Assembly: GCA_024500155.1 (NCBI GenBank)
Contig: CM044873.1
Location: 3,291,001-3,355,000 of the forward strand
Origin: Chenopodium formosanum
Lineage: Eukaryota > Streptophyta > Magnoliopsida > Caryophyllales > Amaranthaceae
Reading direction: 5' to 3'
Length of the DNA: 64,000 nt
Shown one piece after another: positions 1-12,155 of this stretch. The notes below the pieces were generated by a model. It did not search any database. It was not told the DNA's origin and saw nothing but the letters and a program-made list of their open reading frames with translations. Position 1 is the first letter of the stretch; each line of letters starts with the position of its first letter. The position numbers and the translations under genes are program-made.

Positions 1-19
1 CATTTGGTTTGATTGGCAG

Positions 20-3000
20 ACAGGTGTACATGGGCAAAGAAGTCATGACTGGGGAAATTGTTGCTTTGAAGAGAATACGAACAGAAAATGAAAAGGAGGG
101 GGTATATTCTTGTCTATTTTTATTATTTCCTGTAATGAGCACTTTCACTAACAAAACGCTTTCAGTCTTTTGTAAATTAGATGAAAAGAGGTGATCTGTT
201 CACTGACACTTGTTTTCAGAAAGACTAATTGTAGGCATGTATGAGTCATTTTTCGTTTCTAATTCCGACGTTATTTTTAATGCAGTTTCCTATTAGTGCA
301 ATTAGGGAGATCAAAATTTTGACTAGGTTGCATCATGAAAACATTGTAAAATTAAAAGAGGTTGTGATTTCTCAAGGTATATCATCTTTGGCTTAACGTA
401 TCTTACTTAGTTAAACAGTATCTAATGATTTGATGTATTTTGTTTATGGTAGCTTAATTATTATTTTTATTTTGATTTTTCTTCAGATGGAAATAACCAA
501 CTAGCTGCAACTAAGGAGAGTTCAGGTAAAATATCTTTCTAGGCTATTTTTTGAGCAATTGCATACAACATGTGTAATTTGCGTGCCTATGAACTTCATT
601 TCCCTCTTAATCAGACAATAACAAGTACAATGGTGGTGTCTACTTGGTATTCGAGTACATGGACCATGACTTGACAGGCCTCTCAGATCGTCCTGGCCTG
701 AGATTTACTGTTCCTCAGATTAAGGTATGTGTACACTCATAGTATCTTAAATTTGTGATTTTTTGGATTGTTCTTGTGCCTACTAAAACTGTTTTTTTCC
801 CCCTAATGTTGTTTATTCCAGTGTTATATGAAGCAGTTGCTCACTGGGCTCCATTACTGCCATGCAAATGAAGTGCTGCATCGGGATATTAAAGGTTAGT
901 ATCATATGAGTTTGATTATCCCCTTCTCCAAAACTTTGAATTTAGATATGTTTAATTTTTTTTTTCCTGCAGGGGCCAATGTTCTGCTAAATAATAATGG
1001 AAGCTTGAAGCTTGCTGATTTTGGGCTTTCATGCTCTTCTCATCTTCGCAAAGAAAATTTTACTAATCGTGTAGTCACTTTACCTTATAGGTAATTCTTT
1101 CCATATAAAGGATAGAAGGTTTTGTTGTCGATGACACTCCTGTATTAGTCAAATACTGTGCCTTTCTCCCAAGTATGCTTCATGTGTCATTTAGTTAATT
1201 GATTCTAGTTGATATGGTTTGAACAGACCTCCTGAGTTGCTGCTTGGAGCCACAAATTATGGTCCAGCTATTGACATATGGTCTGCTGGTTGTATCTTTG
1301 CCGAGCTTTTGCAAGGAAAACCCATCATGTCTGGAAGAAATGAGGTCAGACTTGCTGCATATATTCTTTTCAGTGTTATTTGTATATAGAGCTTGACATC
1401 CAGAGATTGGATAAAACGGTTTTGGTAATGTGACCACACTTTTTCCTCTTTGTTGAGTATTTGCTGGAAAGATGCGTCATCTCTCATTTAGCTGGTTAAG
1501 ACTAGTAGTGATCTTTACTCTGTTTTCATGTATGAGACTCACTTTGTTTCAGAAAAGTTGGATAATAGAGGTGAATAATTGTGATTGCACTTTTGAATGT
1601 TATTGTAGAAGCTATGTATTCTAGGATCTGTTTGGACCAAAATTTATGCATCATAGATTCATAGGATCTACTTCAATGAGTCCTTGCTTTAAGAATATGA
1701 ACTTTAATGAAATTTTGGTCCTGTGCAAGTGTGCAGAATGCATTAGGTGGAGCACAGCATCTATCTTTGCATATAGTTCATGATGTTACTTTTCCTATAT
1801 GCACACACCTTTATCAATCTCATTTCTTACATGGATTTCCTGTGTTACATTGTATAGCCAGAACAACTGCACAAAATTTTTGAACTTTGTGGAAGTCCTG
1901 ATGAAGTAAATTGGCCTGGTGTTTCCAAGATTCGTTGGTATAATAACTTTAAGCCTGCAAGGCCCATGCGTCGACGTTTACGAGAGGTTTTGAGACAGTA
2001 CGTTAGTCTATATCTGATGTTATCATTCCATTACCTACACTAACCCATTATGTATTTTGTTGCAGTGTCCTAATTTATTACTTATTTTGCCTTCTTAAAC
2101 AGTTTTGACTCACATGCTCTTGATTTACTGGATAAAATGCTGATCCTTGACCCATCTAAGGTATATTAGATTTCAAAAATATTTTTGTTGTGTGCTGTCT
2201 TGTCTTTGGGATGATGATAGAGAGGGTTAGACTCCTGAACTTTTTGATTGAAACTTCTATATCTGCAGCCCCACTTGATAGCTTCTGGTTTTTGAATTGC
2301 GATATTTACTACTTTCCACTTTCCTTTTAATGCTTTGTAATGAGGATTAAGTTTCTTTTGTCTACAGAGGATATCTGCCAAAGATGCACTTGCTGCTGAA
2401 TATTTCCAGATGGAGCCGTTACCTTGCAACCCAAAGAGGTGTCATACTTTGTTTTTCTTATCTTCAGTAACTGTATTTGTATACTGCAAATGAATGTCAT
2501 AGTTTTCAAGTCATGTAGAACATTATACTGGCTTCTAGTTAGGTGATTGAACTATTGCTGTGATGAGTTTTGTGAATAGTTGTTGATGGTGCAGCTTACC
2601 CAAATATGAAGCATCGCATGAGTTCCAAACAAAGAGGAAGAGGCAACAGCAGCAGTTGAATGAGGAAACTGCAAAAAGACAGAATTTGCGTTGCCCACCT
2701 CCACATGCTCGTCTTCCTCCTATTCAAAACAGTGGGCAGGTCCTCCAAGAGAATCGACCTGAACGCAACCTTTCCATGAACCAGTTGCAACGACCCTTAC
2801 CTACCTTGCCTAGCAACCCGTATTGTGAACCTCTTGTTGATGCTGGATTATCAAATAGGTATCCTCCCAGTTTAAATCTGACTGCTGGATACAACCAGAC
2901 CCATGGGGTTCAGGCTCAAGCTGGTGGTACTTCTATAGGGCCATATCCTCCTCACGGGCGGGTTGGTCCATATGCTGCAAGTAATATGATTAACCGATCG

Positions 3001-3099
3001 ACCACTCCTTGTTATGCAGCTGGACCACCAGGATTTTCACATAGAGGTCCAAACCCAATAGCTAATATTCGAAATCAGCAATATGGATGGCAACAATGA
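20..3099 (+). CDS. CDKC: Cyclin-dependent kinase C (CDKC)-like protein kinase, 5'-partial
   Basis: Exons 20-101, 286-376, 487-525, 615-724, 822-894, 973-1090, 1227-1344, 1858-1997, 2103-2160, 2368-2438, 2595-3099; 467 residues are visible. The first base completes the last Gly codon of the glycine-rich loop, so about 35 N-terminal residues lie off the left edge. Kinase landmarks are the VALKR lysine, PISAIRE cyclin-binding helix, HRDIKGAN catalytic loop, DFG and PPELLLGA; a Pro/Gln-rich tail follows KYEASHEF. CDKC pairs with cyclin T and phosphorylates the RNA polymerase II C-terminal domain (P-TEFb-like, nuclear). Oddities: the usual DFGLAR is DFGLSC, TLWYRPPE is TLPYRPPE, and PIFPGK is PIMSGR. 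The activating Thr (FTNRVVT) is kept. All splice sites look usable. It may be a diverged paralogue rather than the main CDKC. Confidence 0.93.
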
Positions 3100-4442
3100 A
3101 AGGTGTATGTAGTTTTACATCTTTGCTTGCTATAAGATACTATGATTTATATCATAATGCTTGGTATAAGATAATATGATATGTATCATAATGTGAAGCA
3201 ATGAGGGTAGGAATTTCTTGATAACTTGACTTTGTGAGCTAGACCGCAAAGTGTGGTTTCTCACTTGTACAGATGGGAGTCTCAAAGTACAATCATTTTT
3301 TTCCTGTTCTTTTATGAGTGGAGTATTACTCAAACTAGATCTTGTCTGTAAGGCTTTCCCTGTGCTGTAATTGTAACTTCAGAAATTGGTGTGTTAGTTG
3401 ATGTTGTAATTGCACTGATAGGTATATCTCATATTACTTTATAGGACATGGTGAGTAAGACTCCAAATTTATTTAATAGTTAAGGTAACAAAAAAATGCA
3501 AATTTGGCTTGGATGACATTTATATGTAAATGTGTATATAATTGCTGACTCAATTTCCATTTTCCTGTATATAAATGTGTATATATTTACCTGCTTTAAC
3601 ATTTCTACTCTATTTCTTATACTTTAATCAACTTTTTTTAGAATCACCTTTTACCCTATCTACATTTTTCTTATACACACCTTTTTCAATATTTTCTTGA
3701 CACAATAGTCTAATAATACGCTTTCAGGAAAAAAGAAAAAAAAAAAGTCTAATAATACAACTTAAAAATGATGTAATTGAGTGAACGATCAATGGTACAA
3801 GGATAAACTTTATTCTCAAAGTGATGATGACAAGTTACATTTCTTTGGGTTGATAAAAGAGCTATATCCAATAATGTCAGCTACGACATCCCACAAGATT
3901 AGTACCACCTACCAAGGCTCTACATCTAATGTCAGCAGAAGAGTCGACTGTAAACTTCAAATTAATAACCCAATTGTAGAATGCTCACATGCATTTCATT
4001 CTGTGAGCAAAGTACACCATCAAAAACTTCAGTGAAGCTCTGTATCAGTTGTCTTTGAAGATAACAATGCATCCAACACATCTGACATTTGACGCCAGTG
4101 AGCTGCATCCACATCTGGCTTGTAAATATATGTGGGCATGGGGTTCATATCCAACAGCTACAATATTGTCTTATACTTTAGAATCATTCCAAACTTCTGA
4201 ACTCCTAAGCAATAAGGGAATATAATCATGACAAGATGTTATCCATATCCTCCAGCAAATCATCAACGTTAGCTCTGACAAAGAACTGTCGGTGAGAAGG
4301 TAGTTTAAGACCAAGCATGGTGAAATTATACAGGCTTTCTTCATGTTTACAAGTCCATATTCATCAGCTGAACCGAAGGTAGTAACTGCAACTCCAAGCA
4401 ACTAAGAAAGACTTATTGCTCTATTGTTGCAAGAAGGCAGAA
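3100..4442. other. Tail-to-tail intergenic region
   Basis: AT-rich sequence between the stop of the CDKC gene and the stop of the carrier gene on the opposite strand. It must contain both 3' UTRs. I see no further gene. A short open frame near 3781-4035 lacks an ATG start and any recognisable family sequence. Confidence 0.6.
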
Positions 4443-7400
4443 CTATGAATCCACTTTGAGAACCACCTTCATAAACTCATAGACAAAGTAGCTAATGGCA
4501 GCAGATGGTAAAACCTGGAAAAGTTACAGTATATAGTCAGATAGCTCCCTTGATTGTAGTATACAAATAATAACACAATTTTTCTTTTCACATTCTACTT
4601 CCCAGCTCAAGTAATGAGTTACCTGTAATAAGCTTGGTATTAATCCAGCATACAGGGCTGGAACACCTCCTTGCTCTACTATCTTGACACAAGTTGCCAC
4701 AGCATTCAACTTTCTTTCCCGCACCTGCAATTGAAGCTGTCTTCTAACAACCTCAAATGGATAAGTAGCCGCTTCAGAACAAGCCCCAGCAATTGCCCCA
4801 TAAAGCAGTGTTTTAACAGGACCCAGTTCAAGCTGATCCAGAGCATTAAGGTCTCCTACTTGCTGTTTCATGTTTTCTATTCTTTTCTTCCCTTCAGGTG
4901 AATGCAAATAGGATGCTTTTAATATATCATAAACACCATAAAATACTGCACCAGAAGGAGCCATTGCTACAAGTGACGGGACTAAGCCCTTATACAGAGA
5001 AAAGAATCCTTCAGTTTGGATCATATGGCGGCAAGTACCAATGACACCGCCCAGAGCTTCACCACCTGGCGCTACCATAACAGTCCTGATCTGAAAAAAT
5101 GAGAAATTTATAAAGAAAAAAGACATGTGATTTACGTTTTTTCTACAAGTGACGAGAGATGTAACATGTTATGAAGATTTTTGTTTTAGGAAACAGTCCT
5201 GATCTGAAACACAGACTAATCCCCACATGGCAGAGGACTTTTCCCATAAACATTGATCCGAACTGTAACAAGCATACATATTATATTAATTCACGAAATT
5301 GAAGTGCAGGGTTTAATAAGCCATCTGAGTAAATCCAGAGCCAGCGAATAGTATGTTTCAAAATTGAAGAAACAAAGAGGGAAAAAAAATGTATATTTAA
5401 CTCTCAATGCTACACTAATGATAATTAAAATGCTTAGATTTGAAATTGAAGAAACGAGGAGGGAAAAAAATGTATATTTAACTCTCAATGCATTATTTCT
5501 TTTAATTACAAACAATTCTTTTCCTTTATGGCCAGGTTGGTTTAATAGGGGGTTCTGGAATTGCCTATATTTGCAGAGAGTCAGTCTAAGACAAAAGTGA
5601 AAATTCTTATATGCAACCATGTGCACATACAGTTAGGTACACAAGGGTATTCTTCTGCTCCTTTTGATATAATTTGCTCATTTCAAAATCTTAAAATGAG
5701 TAAAATTTATCTTTGGGTCACCTAGGTGCACATAAGAATTTCTGAAGACAAAAGTAACATCTTCCCCTATCTGTGACACTGATAATCCCCATAAGTTTGG
5801 GCTTAATACATAATAATAGGATTCTGTCCTTGCCCATTTCATTCTGGAAAGAATGACTTATAAGTTATAAGCTATAATCATACAGGATCTCTCATAATTG
5901 ATAATTAAAAGGATCATATGCAATGCTGCTTTACTGTATGAGATTTCCTTTTTCACGTTACTTCTGTACGAGATTTCCTTTTTCACGTTACTTTATTACT
6001 TCCAGAGGGAGCCTCATTCACTGGTTGATGATGCAGTTTTTTCAGACACGGACACATTCAAGTTATGAACCAGACTGATTTGAAGGGTTAAAAGACATTT
6101 CTATACTTTCGAGCAGAGTAAAATTTCAATTAATGAGGAGAACAAGTTAAGGAAGGTCTCGTTCAATTAACAATATTTAGGCAAAACCAGAAACAAAATG
6201 CTAGAAAACTTTCAGACAATGAAGTAGTTAAAGCAGGTGAAATTTCTGTTTTTACCACATACAGTGTCCATGGGTAGGCAGAGTAAGGTAGCAGTAATAC
6301 CAGCAGCAGCACCAGCAACAAATCTCTCAAAATTTGCAGCCTCCTCATTTCCAGATAACTTGCAAAGGTAATTCCTATACGTATCATAAGCGTAAAAATT
6401 AATCGCTTTAAAAGGAGCAGTTCGAAGGATATTGACAAAATTTCCTTTCCAAAAGCCTTTGATTCCTTGTGTAGTTGCTATTGTTTGGATGAGCTCAAAC
6501 AAATTCTTCTGCTCATGGCGAACTATATACTCCAATTTTAGTCGTTCGAGAGGGGCAACAAAGGTCCTGGAAAAAAAGATAAGAGGTTATTCACAAGCTT
6601 ACTCACTCCATTCATGAAACAAGTGTCACTTAAGGATTACAACACTGTGATGACTTAAATAGCTCCATTGACTTTTCCTTATATGTATTGATAGTCATTT
6701 CAGGTATAAAAGAACCAAAATAAATTAATTAATTAATTAACTTTCAACATATAAATACATTTTTGTAATTAAACTTCCCAATTCCCCCTATTGGAATTCC
6801 GAATTCTCCTCCTTTATGGCCACTTGGCCAGTTTATAATGAGAAATTGCTTTAAGACAAAAGGACCAACCTTACTCAACCTTCAGATGATAGATGAAGAA
6901 TAAACATTAAAAGCATCAAACTTAAATAAGATAAAAATGGATATGCTTCCTATGGTTAGGCAATATATGAGCAGTCACCCTGTAACAGTGATTGGTGAAA
7001 ACCTTACGGCATTGTTCTAATAGCAAGTTATCATGATATCAGCAATCTTCAATTGAACTTTCCAAAATTCCAAAGGCTCACAATACAAAAATCTCTCTGC
7101 TATCCAAATTTCTTATTCCTCAAAATCTTACTACCCTAATACGGTAATACCCCTTTGCAAGTCTACAGCTTCAGCAACAGTTATACTTTTAATGACTTCG
7201 GCAAAAACAATCGGAAGCTATCTCCAATATTTAGAACTATAGCAACTTTGCAATTCATTCAGAATAACCCAAAAGAGGTTTTCTTTTACAGAGAATCACT
7301 TCACACTCGGAGAAACGGCGAAAGGGGAAGAGGAGGGGAGAGAGGAAAAGAAGGGGAGGGGAGGGAAAGGGAGAGGAGGGGAGGGAAGAATGGTGAGTTT

Positions 7401-8486
7401 TCCTTCCAAATCTCTCCATTGTTGGAGGGATCAATTTCCTACAATTTAATCCATTCATTTCTCTCCCCTCCAATTCCCTTCCTTCCTCATTTGTTATCCA
7501 AATGAAAGATGTCCCATTCTCTCCATTTCTCTTCCCTTCCTTTCCCTCCATTTCCTTCAACCCAAACACACCGCCAATCTAAGAGCAAGATGACTATTGC
7601 TGGAATTATCTAGAACCCAAATCACAAATACTTACTAAAACCATTACCATAACAGAAAGCTAGTATAAAACATAAATGGCAAGGAGTTCCAATATTGATC
7701 TTACAAAAGATACTCCCTTTGTCTCAAATAATAGATCACAATTCCGAAATTTCATCAATCTATTAATATTATCAGCTTTTACTAACCATATATATTTAGA
7801 TTTTAACTTTAATTGCAAGTTTGATACCTTTATAAACAGCAAGAGTCAATTTTTATTTCAAGGTATAGACAATAGACTATACAATTACACATTGCGGATC
7901 ATGCAACTTCAATACACACAGACTTGTTCGACCACACACCCTTAACTGCGGAGTTCTGATGGGATCGGGTGCATTAGTGCTAAACTACTAACATGAGTGC
8001 AAACTTGAAAAAAATTACAGCAATTAAAATGAAAGAAGAAAAGGAAATAAACCTTGAAACCATGGCAGCAACAGCACCAGACCACAAATGTTTAGTAGTA
8101 TTGAATGCACCAGAACTTCTGACCTTTACTTCCTCCTCCTTCGTTTCTTCAAGTAATTCAGAAACCCTAATATATTCAGAATTGCGATCCCCATTTTGCC
8201 TTAATGATTGAGACGAATCCCCAGAAAACCCATCATCAGTATCTTTGACCGATAAGCTGACAGACAAGAAATCGGAGAAACGGCGACGAATTTCCGAATC
8301 CACTACATGATTTCGCCGGTGGTTAATTCGCAAGGCGGAAGAAGAGGAAGAGAGAGAATTTAAATGGAATGTCGACGAATTGTTCGATGAAATGTGTAAG
8401 AGAAAAGAAGTGGGTGATTTGATGAAAAAGGCTGAATTTGTGATTCTGAAGAAATCCAGTTCATTATACAGTTCTAATTCAAGCAT
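4443..8486 (-). CDS. Mitochondrial carrier family protein, adenine nucleotide transporter BTL type
   Basis: Exons in coding order: 8486-8053, 6566-6263, 5090-4623, 4514-4443; 425 residues. Three mitochondrial-carrier repeats carry the signature P-x-[DE]-x-x-[KR]: PLERLK near residue 150, PMDTIR near 243 and PFEVVR near 357. Upstream is a Ser-rich N-terminal extension of about 125 residues. The stretches NTTKHLW, RTAPFKA, NFERFVAGAAAG and AISYFVYE match the Arabidopsis BTL subgroup as I remember it (BTL3, At5g64970, about 428 residues). Members are membrane solute exchangers annotated as probable adenine nucleotide carriers; substrate and membrane are not readable here. The start at 8486 gives the family length; an in-frame ATG at 8564 would add 26 residues. 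Intron 1 (about 1.5 kb) holds repeat debris, described separately. Confidence 0.93.
5361..5500. repeat. 82-bp tandem duplication in carrier intron 2
   Basis: Two near-identical copies about 82 bp apart, each running from AAATTGAAGAAAC through a poly-A tract to AACTCTCAATGC. Intronic, non-coding. Confidence 0.85.
5933..5993. repeat. 30-bp tandem duplication in carrier intron 2
   Basis: The string GAGATTTCCTTTTTCACGTT occurs twice, 30 bp apart, in the intron between exons 2 and 3 of the carrier gene. Confidence 0.85.
7290..7580. repeat. Polypurine/polypyrimidine fold-back repeat in carrier intron 1
   Basis: A G/A-rich stretch (about 7310-7395) is followed by a C/T-rich stretch (about 7450-7565). 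Together they can pair as an imperfect inverted repeat, for example GGGAGGGAAAGGGAGAGG against CCCTTCCTTTCCCTCC. The right edge reads CAACCCAAACACACC, an end type common in plant MITE-like dispersed repeats. I found no clean terminal repeat or target duplication. Confidence 0.5.
7926..7980 (-). repeat. 5S rRNA-like relic in carrier intron 1
   Basis: Read on the minus strand, this roughly 55-base stretch closely follows the 5' third of plant 5S rRNA: GCACTAATGCACC, GATCCCATCAGAACTCCGC, AGTTAAG. Only this part is present, so it is not a 5S gene. It could be a dispersed 5S fragment or the remnant of an element carrying a 5S-like promoter, such as a Cassandra TRIM or 5S-derived SINE. Confidence 0.75.
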
Positions 8487-9160
8487 TGCATAAAAATTGT
8501 AGAAGATGAGAGAGAAAATTATGGGTGAAAAAGTTTGGGGAAGAAGAGGGTAGTAGTGACACAATAGTGTTAGGTACTTAGGTGGGAAGCAATATAAAAT
8601 GGTGTGAATTTGAGAGCATATTACATGTTTGATACTTCGATGATGACATGTAACGGAATATTTTCAAATGTTTGATGTGATTTTTCACCTGGCTAAAGCA
8701 AAACGAAGAACACGAGTGGTGGCCGGTGGGGAACGGAGGAGTCAAAAACTGACCTGATTAATCTGATTTGAAACCAAATTGAATAAAACTCGGTCTAGAT
8801 TTTAGCTTAAATGAATACTCCTATTTTTTATGAATCGCAAATTAGTGTGTTTACAAAGTTTAAGTAAATTTATAGGGTGGGGCCCAAAGAGGATTTTTTA
8901 TAATATATTGGTGGAACCGTGGAAGACAGAATTAATAATAATAATAATAAATAAATAAATAAATAATAAAGTAGTATAAGTAGGGACGCGGGGAGTATTT
9001 TTCCGAGCTTTTAGAGAGCCACGTAAGATTTGATTTTCTTAGCGCGTCATGTATGATTATAAATTTTAGTTTTACCAATAAAATAAGAGATTATTAAAAA
9101 CTTTTAGAATTAAATAATTCAAATGTCACGTAAGTAAAATTGACGAATGAGTTCAACCTA
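8487..9160. other. 5' flank of the carrier gene
   Basis: Contains the 5' UTR and promoter region of the minus-strand carrier gene. An (AATA)n/(AAT)n microsatellite lies at about 8934-8970. No further gene is seen. Confidence 0.5.
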
Positions 9161-10312
9161 GTTCACAAGCAACTGCTGAGGTCCAGGCCACTAATGAGGC
9201 TAATCAGGTTTTACATGAGATAAGACATGATACTTACATTACAAACATGAATAATTTGTTCAAATAAAATCAATCACATCACATCATATCAAATAGTAAC
9301 ATGGTTACTTCATACTATAACTTGATATTAGAAAGCTATATCAAGTATTAAGCAACACACAAGCCTCTTGTCATATCTAGAACTGTCAAAAAATGGCCTT
9401 CCAGAAGATGGGGGAAAGGTTGGAAATAAGAGGGGGATGGGTTTTTAATAATTTTTACATCTCATATTTCCCTTATTGTGCTTTTTTCAAGGTTTGGGTT
9501 CAGGACCGAGAATATGGTGATTGACCCCAAAACAGGGTGATTGGGGGACAGTTTGGGTTGTTGGTGATTGTTTACATGAGATAATACATGATACTTACCT
9601 TACAAACATAAATACTTTGTTCAAATATATCAATCTACTCAACATAATACATCACATATCATACATGTGAATAATAACAATAAATAGTCACTATTGTCAA
9701 ATCAACACACACATATGAATTATGAATAGTAACAATGAATAGTCACTATTGTCAAGTTAATACACATGTAAATAGTAACAATGAATACTCAATATTGTCA
9801 AATCAATCATCATATCATATAATGTGTTCATTTCCATTACTATTGTCAAATTACATCACTATTACCCTTAAACATCACATCACTATTTTACTCATATTAC
9901 ATCACTTATATATCATAATTATATTTTTATGACATCACTATTGTCAAGTCACGTCATATTATAACATCACATCATTAAAAACTTACTTTCATCATATGAC
10001 ATCATTATAGTCAAGTCACATCACATCATATATATACTTTCATGACATTATCATAGTCAAGTCACATCACTTCAATATACTTATGTGACATCATTATAAA
10101 TATATGACATCATTATAGTCAAGTCACATCACATTATTACACTTATATGACATTAAAGTCAAAACTCATTCTTGGTACTTTATGGACATCTTTATCGGTG
10201 TCTTATGGTTGCAAACCCACATATATGGTTGCAAACCCACACATATGACCCCAGGAGTCATTCAACGCATTCAGTTCATTTCTTGATAAAAGTCCAAAAC
10301 TAACCCGAAATC
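9160..10312. repeat. Short interspersed direct repeats, probable transposable-element interior
   Basis: Two diverged copies of a block containing TACATGAGATAA and TACAAACAT lie about 360 bp apart (about 9210 and 9570). A dense array of short CATCACATCA / TATAGTCAAGTCACATCAC / GTAACAATGAATA motifs follows to about 10150. No coding sequence is recognisable. The block runs directly into the 320-bp tandem array and probably belongs to the same mobile element. Confidence 0.55.
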
Positions 10313-11505
10313 GTGTATGAGCCTTCAATTTTGGCTAATTTTCCACTTATTTTGACCTGAAAATTGTCGAGATGCTTACCATGGGCCCTAATACACCCCA
10401 GGAGTCTATTTGGGTGGGTGCAACCATCCAATATGCCTTTAAACGGTCAATTTACCCGTTCGCACCTTGCATCGATTTCGTGACTCAAGCCTACCACAGA
10501 CATGTATGACAACATATAATGGTCATATATGGTTCCAAACGGCATTATATGACCCTGCGATGTATCCCCTAGGATCTCAACACTTTTTGCCACCGGACCC
10601 GTAACCTCAAAAATTCCTCAAAAAGCGTGGATAATAGCCTTCAATTTTGGAATTTTTTGACCTTTTTTCGCCCGGGAATAAAAATGCCGAGATGTTTACC
10701 ATGGTCCATAATACCCTCCGGGAGCCCTTTTGGGTGGATAAAACCATCCAATATGCCTTTAAATAGTCAATTTACCCTATTACAACTTGCACTTATTTCA
10801 TAAAATCAAGCTACAACACGGACATTTATGACAACATATAATGGTCATATATGGTTCCAAACATCATTATATGACCCTGAGATGTATCTCCTAGCATCTC
10901 AACACTTTCCGATATCGGGTCCCGAAACCTCCAAAATTCCTCAAAAAACGTGGATAATAGCCTTCAATTTTGACAATTTTTGACTTTTTTTGGGACGAAA
11001 ATAAAAATTGCCGAGATGATTACCATGGACCCTAACACCCTCCAGGAGTCCATTTGGGTGGGTGGAACCATCCAATTTGCCTTTAAGCATCCAATTTAAC
11101 CATTTTCGTACACGCCTCTTGTATTGGGTATAAGCTTTAACGGGGCCTTTACGTAGCCGAATAATGGTCATATATGGGTCGAAACAATATAATATAACCC
11201 CGTGATGCATCCCGTAGTGTTCCGTTAATTTCCGACACTGGGTCCGGACACTTCCTAAATTGCTCCGATCTTGTGTATTATAGCCTTCATATTTGGCTTC
11301 CGTATATCATTTTTTCACCCGGCGAGATTATGCATCCAAGTACTTCCATGGGTTCCCAAAAGGCCTTGGGAGTCATACATAGTGCCCGAAACCATCTCAT
11401 TCATCATTAATCATCATGTCTTAAGGGCCTTGGGAGACGTAACTAGTGCCCGGAACCAAGTATGCCTCGTCCTTGGGGTGCACATGTCTTGTGCACATCA
11501 TGCAC
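10313..11505. repeat. Diverged tandem array, unit about 316-323 bp, four copies
   Basis: The marker GCCTTCA(A/T) recurs at 10321, 10637, 10960 and 11283 (spacing 316, 323, 323). In the first three units it is followed at a constant distance by GAGATG-TTACCATGG and then AACCATCCAAT-TGCCTTTAA. The fourth is partly degenerate. No open frame is conserved between units. Such arrays are typical inside Helitrons or as satellite seeds. Confidence 0.8.
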
Positions 11506-12155
11506 GGCTAATGTTTATGACCAATTGGATTTGACATACCAGTAGGTACCAGAGGAGATCGCTATGATTGTTACTGTATCCGTATCGAAGAGATGCGACA
11601 AAGTATTCGGATCATTGTGCAATGTCTTAATCAAATGCCTAGTGGCATGATCAAAGTCGATGATCGTAAGCTATGTCCTCCATCATGATATCGAATGAAA
11701 CTATCCATGGAATCGAGCGCCGTGCGAACTTTGGTAAGTTACAAGGATGAATGCAAATAGCAAGGCGCTATGCTGCGTGAAGTGAGACAGGTTGTCCAAA
11801 GTGAAGTGCTTCCTTATTCATTAATGATCTTGCTCAGTAGGAGGGCTTTTCCCTTTCTGTGTAGCCTACTTTTATCTCTGGAAATGAGGGTGCCCTCGTA
11901 TGTAATCGCTAAAGCGAAGCTTTTAGATTGAAATTTTTCATCGAATATAGAATCCCCCAGGTCCACCCCAGGGGGCTAGGGAGTAACGGTCCGATTAATC
12001 GGCGCGCCCAAATAGAAAAGGAAAAGCGTAGAATCAACCCAACTCTTCTACACACCGAGGTCGGTAGGCAAAACAGGGGGTTTGGCAACAAATGCGGGCA
12101 AGCACCTACTTCTAACAAAATGAAAAGCAACAAGCTCCGCAACAAAAGCGATGGA
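11506..12155 (+). pseudogene. nad7: Nuclear mitochondrial DNA insertion (NUMT) with a nad7 exon fragment
   Basis: From about 11510 to 11720 the sequence encodes a piece of mitochondrial NADH dehydrogenase subunit 7: VYDQLD, VPVGTRGDRYD, RIEEMRQS, VQCLNQMPSGMIK, DDRKLCPPS, RMKLSMESS. It is broken by a one-base deletion near 11530 and by CGA-to-TGA at the Arg codon after CPPS. After MESS the sequence continues as GCGCCGTGCGAAC, which looks like the 5' end of a group II intron. About 430 bp of GC-richer, organelle-like non-coding sequence follows. Intron retention points to mitochondrial DNA, not cDNA, as source. Non-functional. Confidence 0.85.

Noticed and set aside
3781..4035. 84-codon open frame on the plus strand
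   Set aside because: It begins with GTG, shows no family motif, and lies where the two convergent genes should have their 3' UTRs.
9600..10150. Regular short repeats considered as a CRISPR-like array
   Set aside because: Units are AT-rich, of variable length and spacing, in a plant nuclear context; there is no constant repeat with unique spacers.
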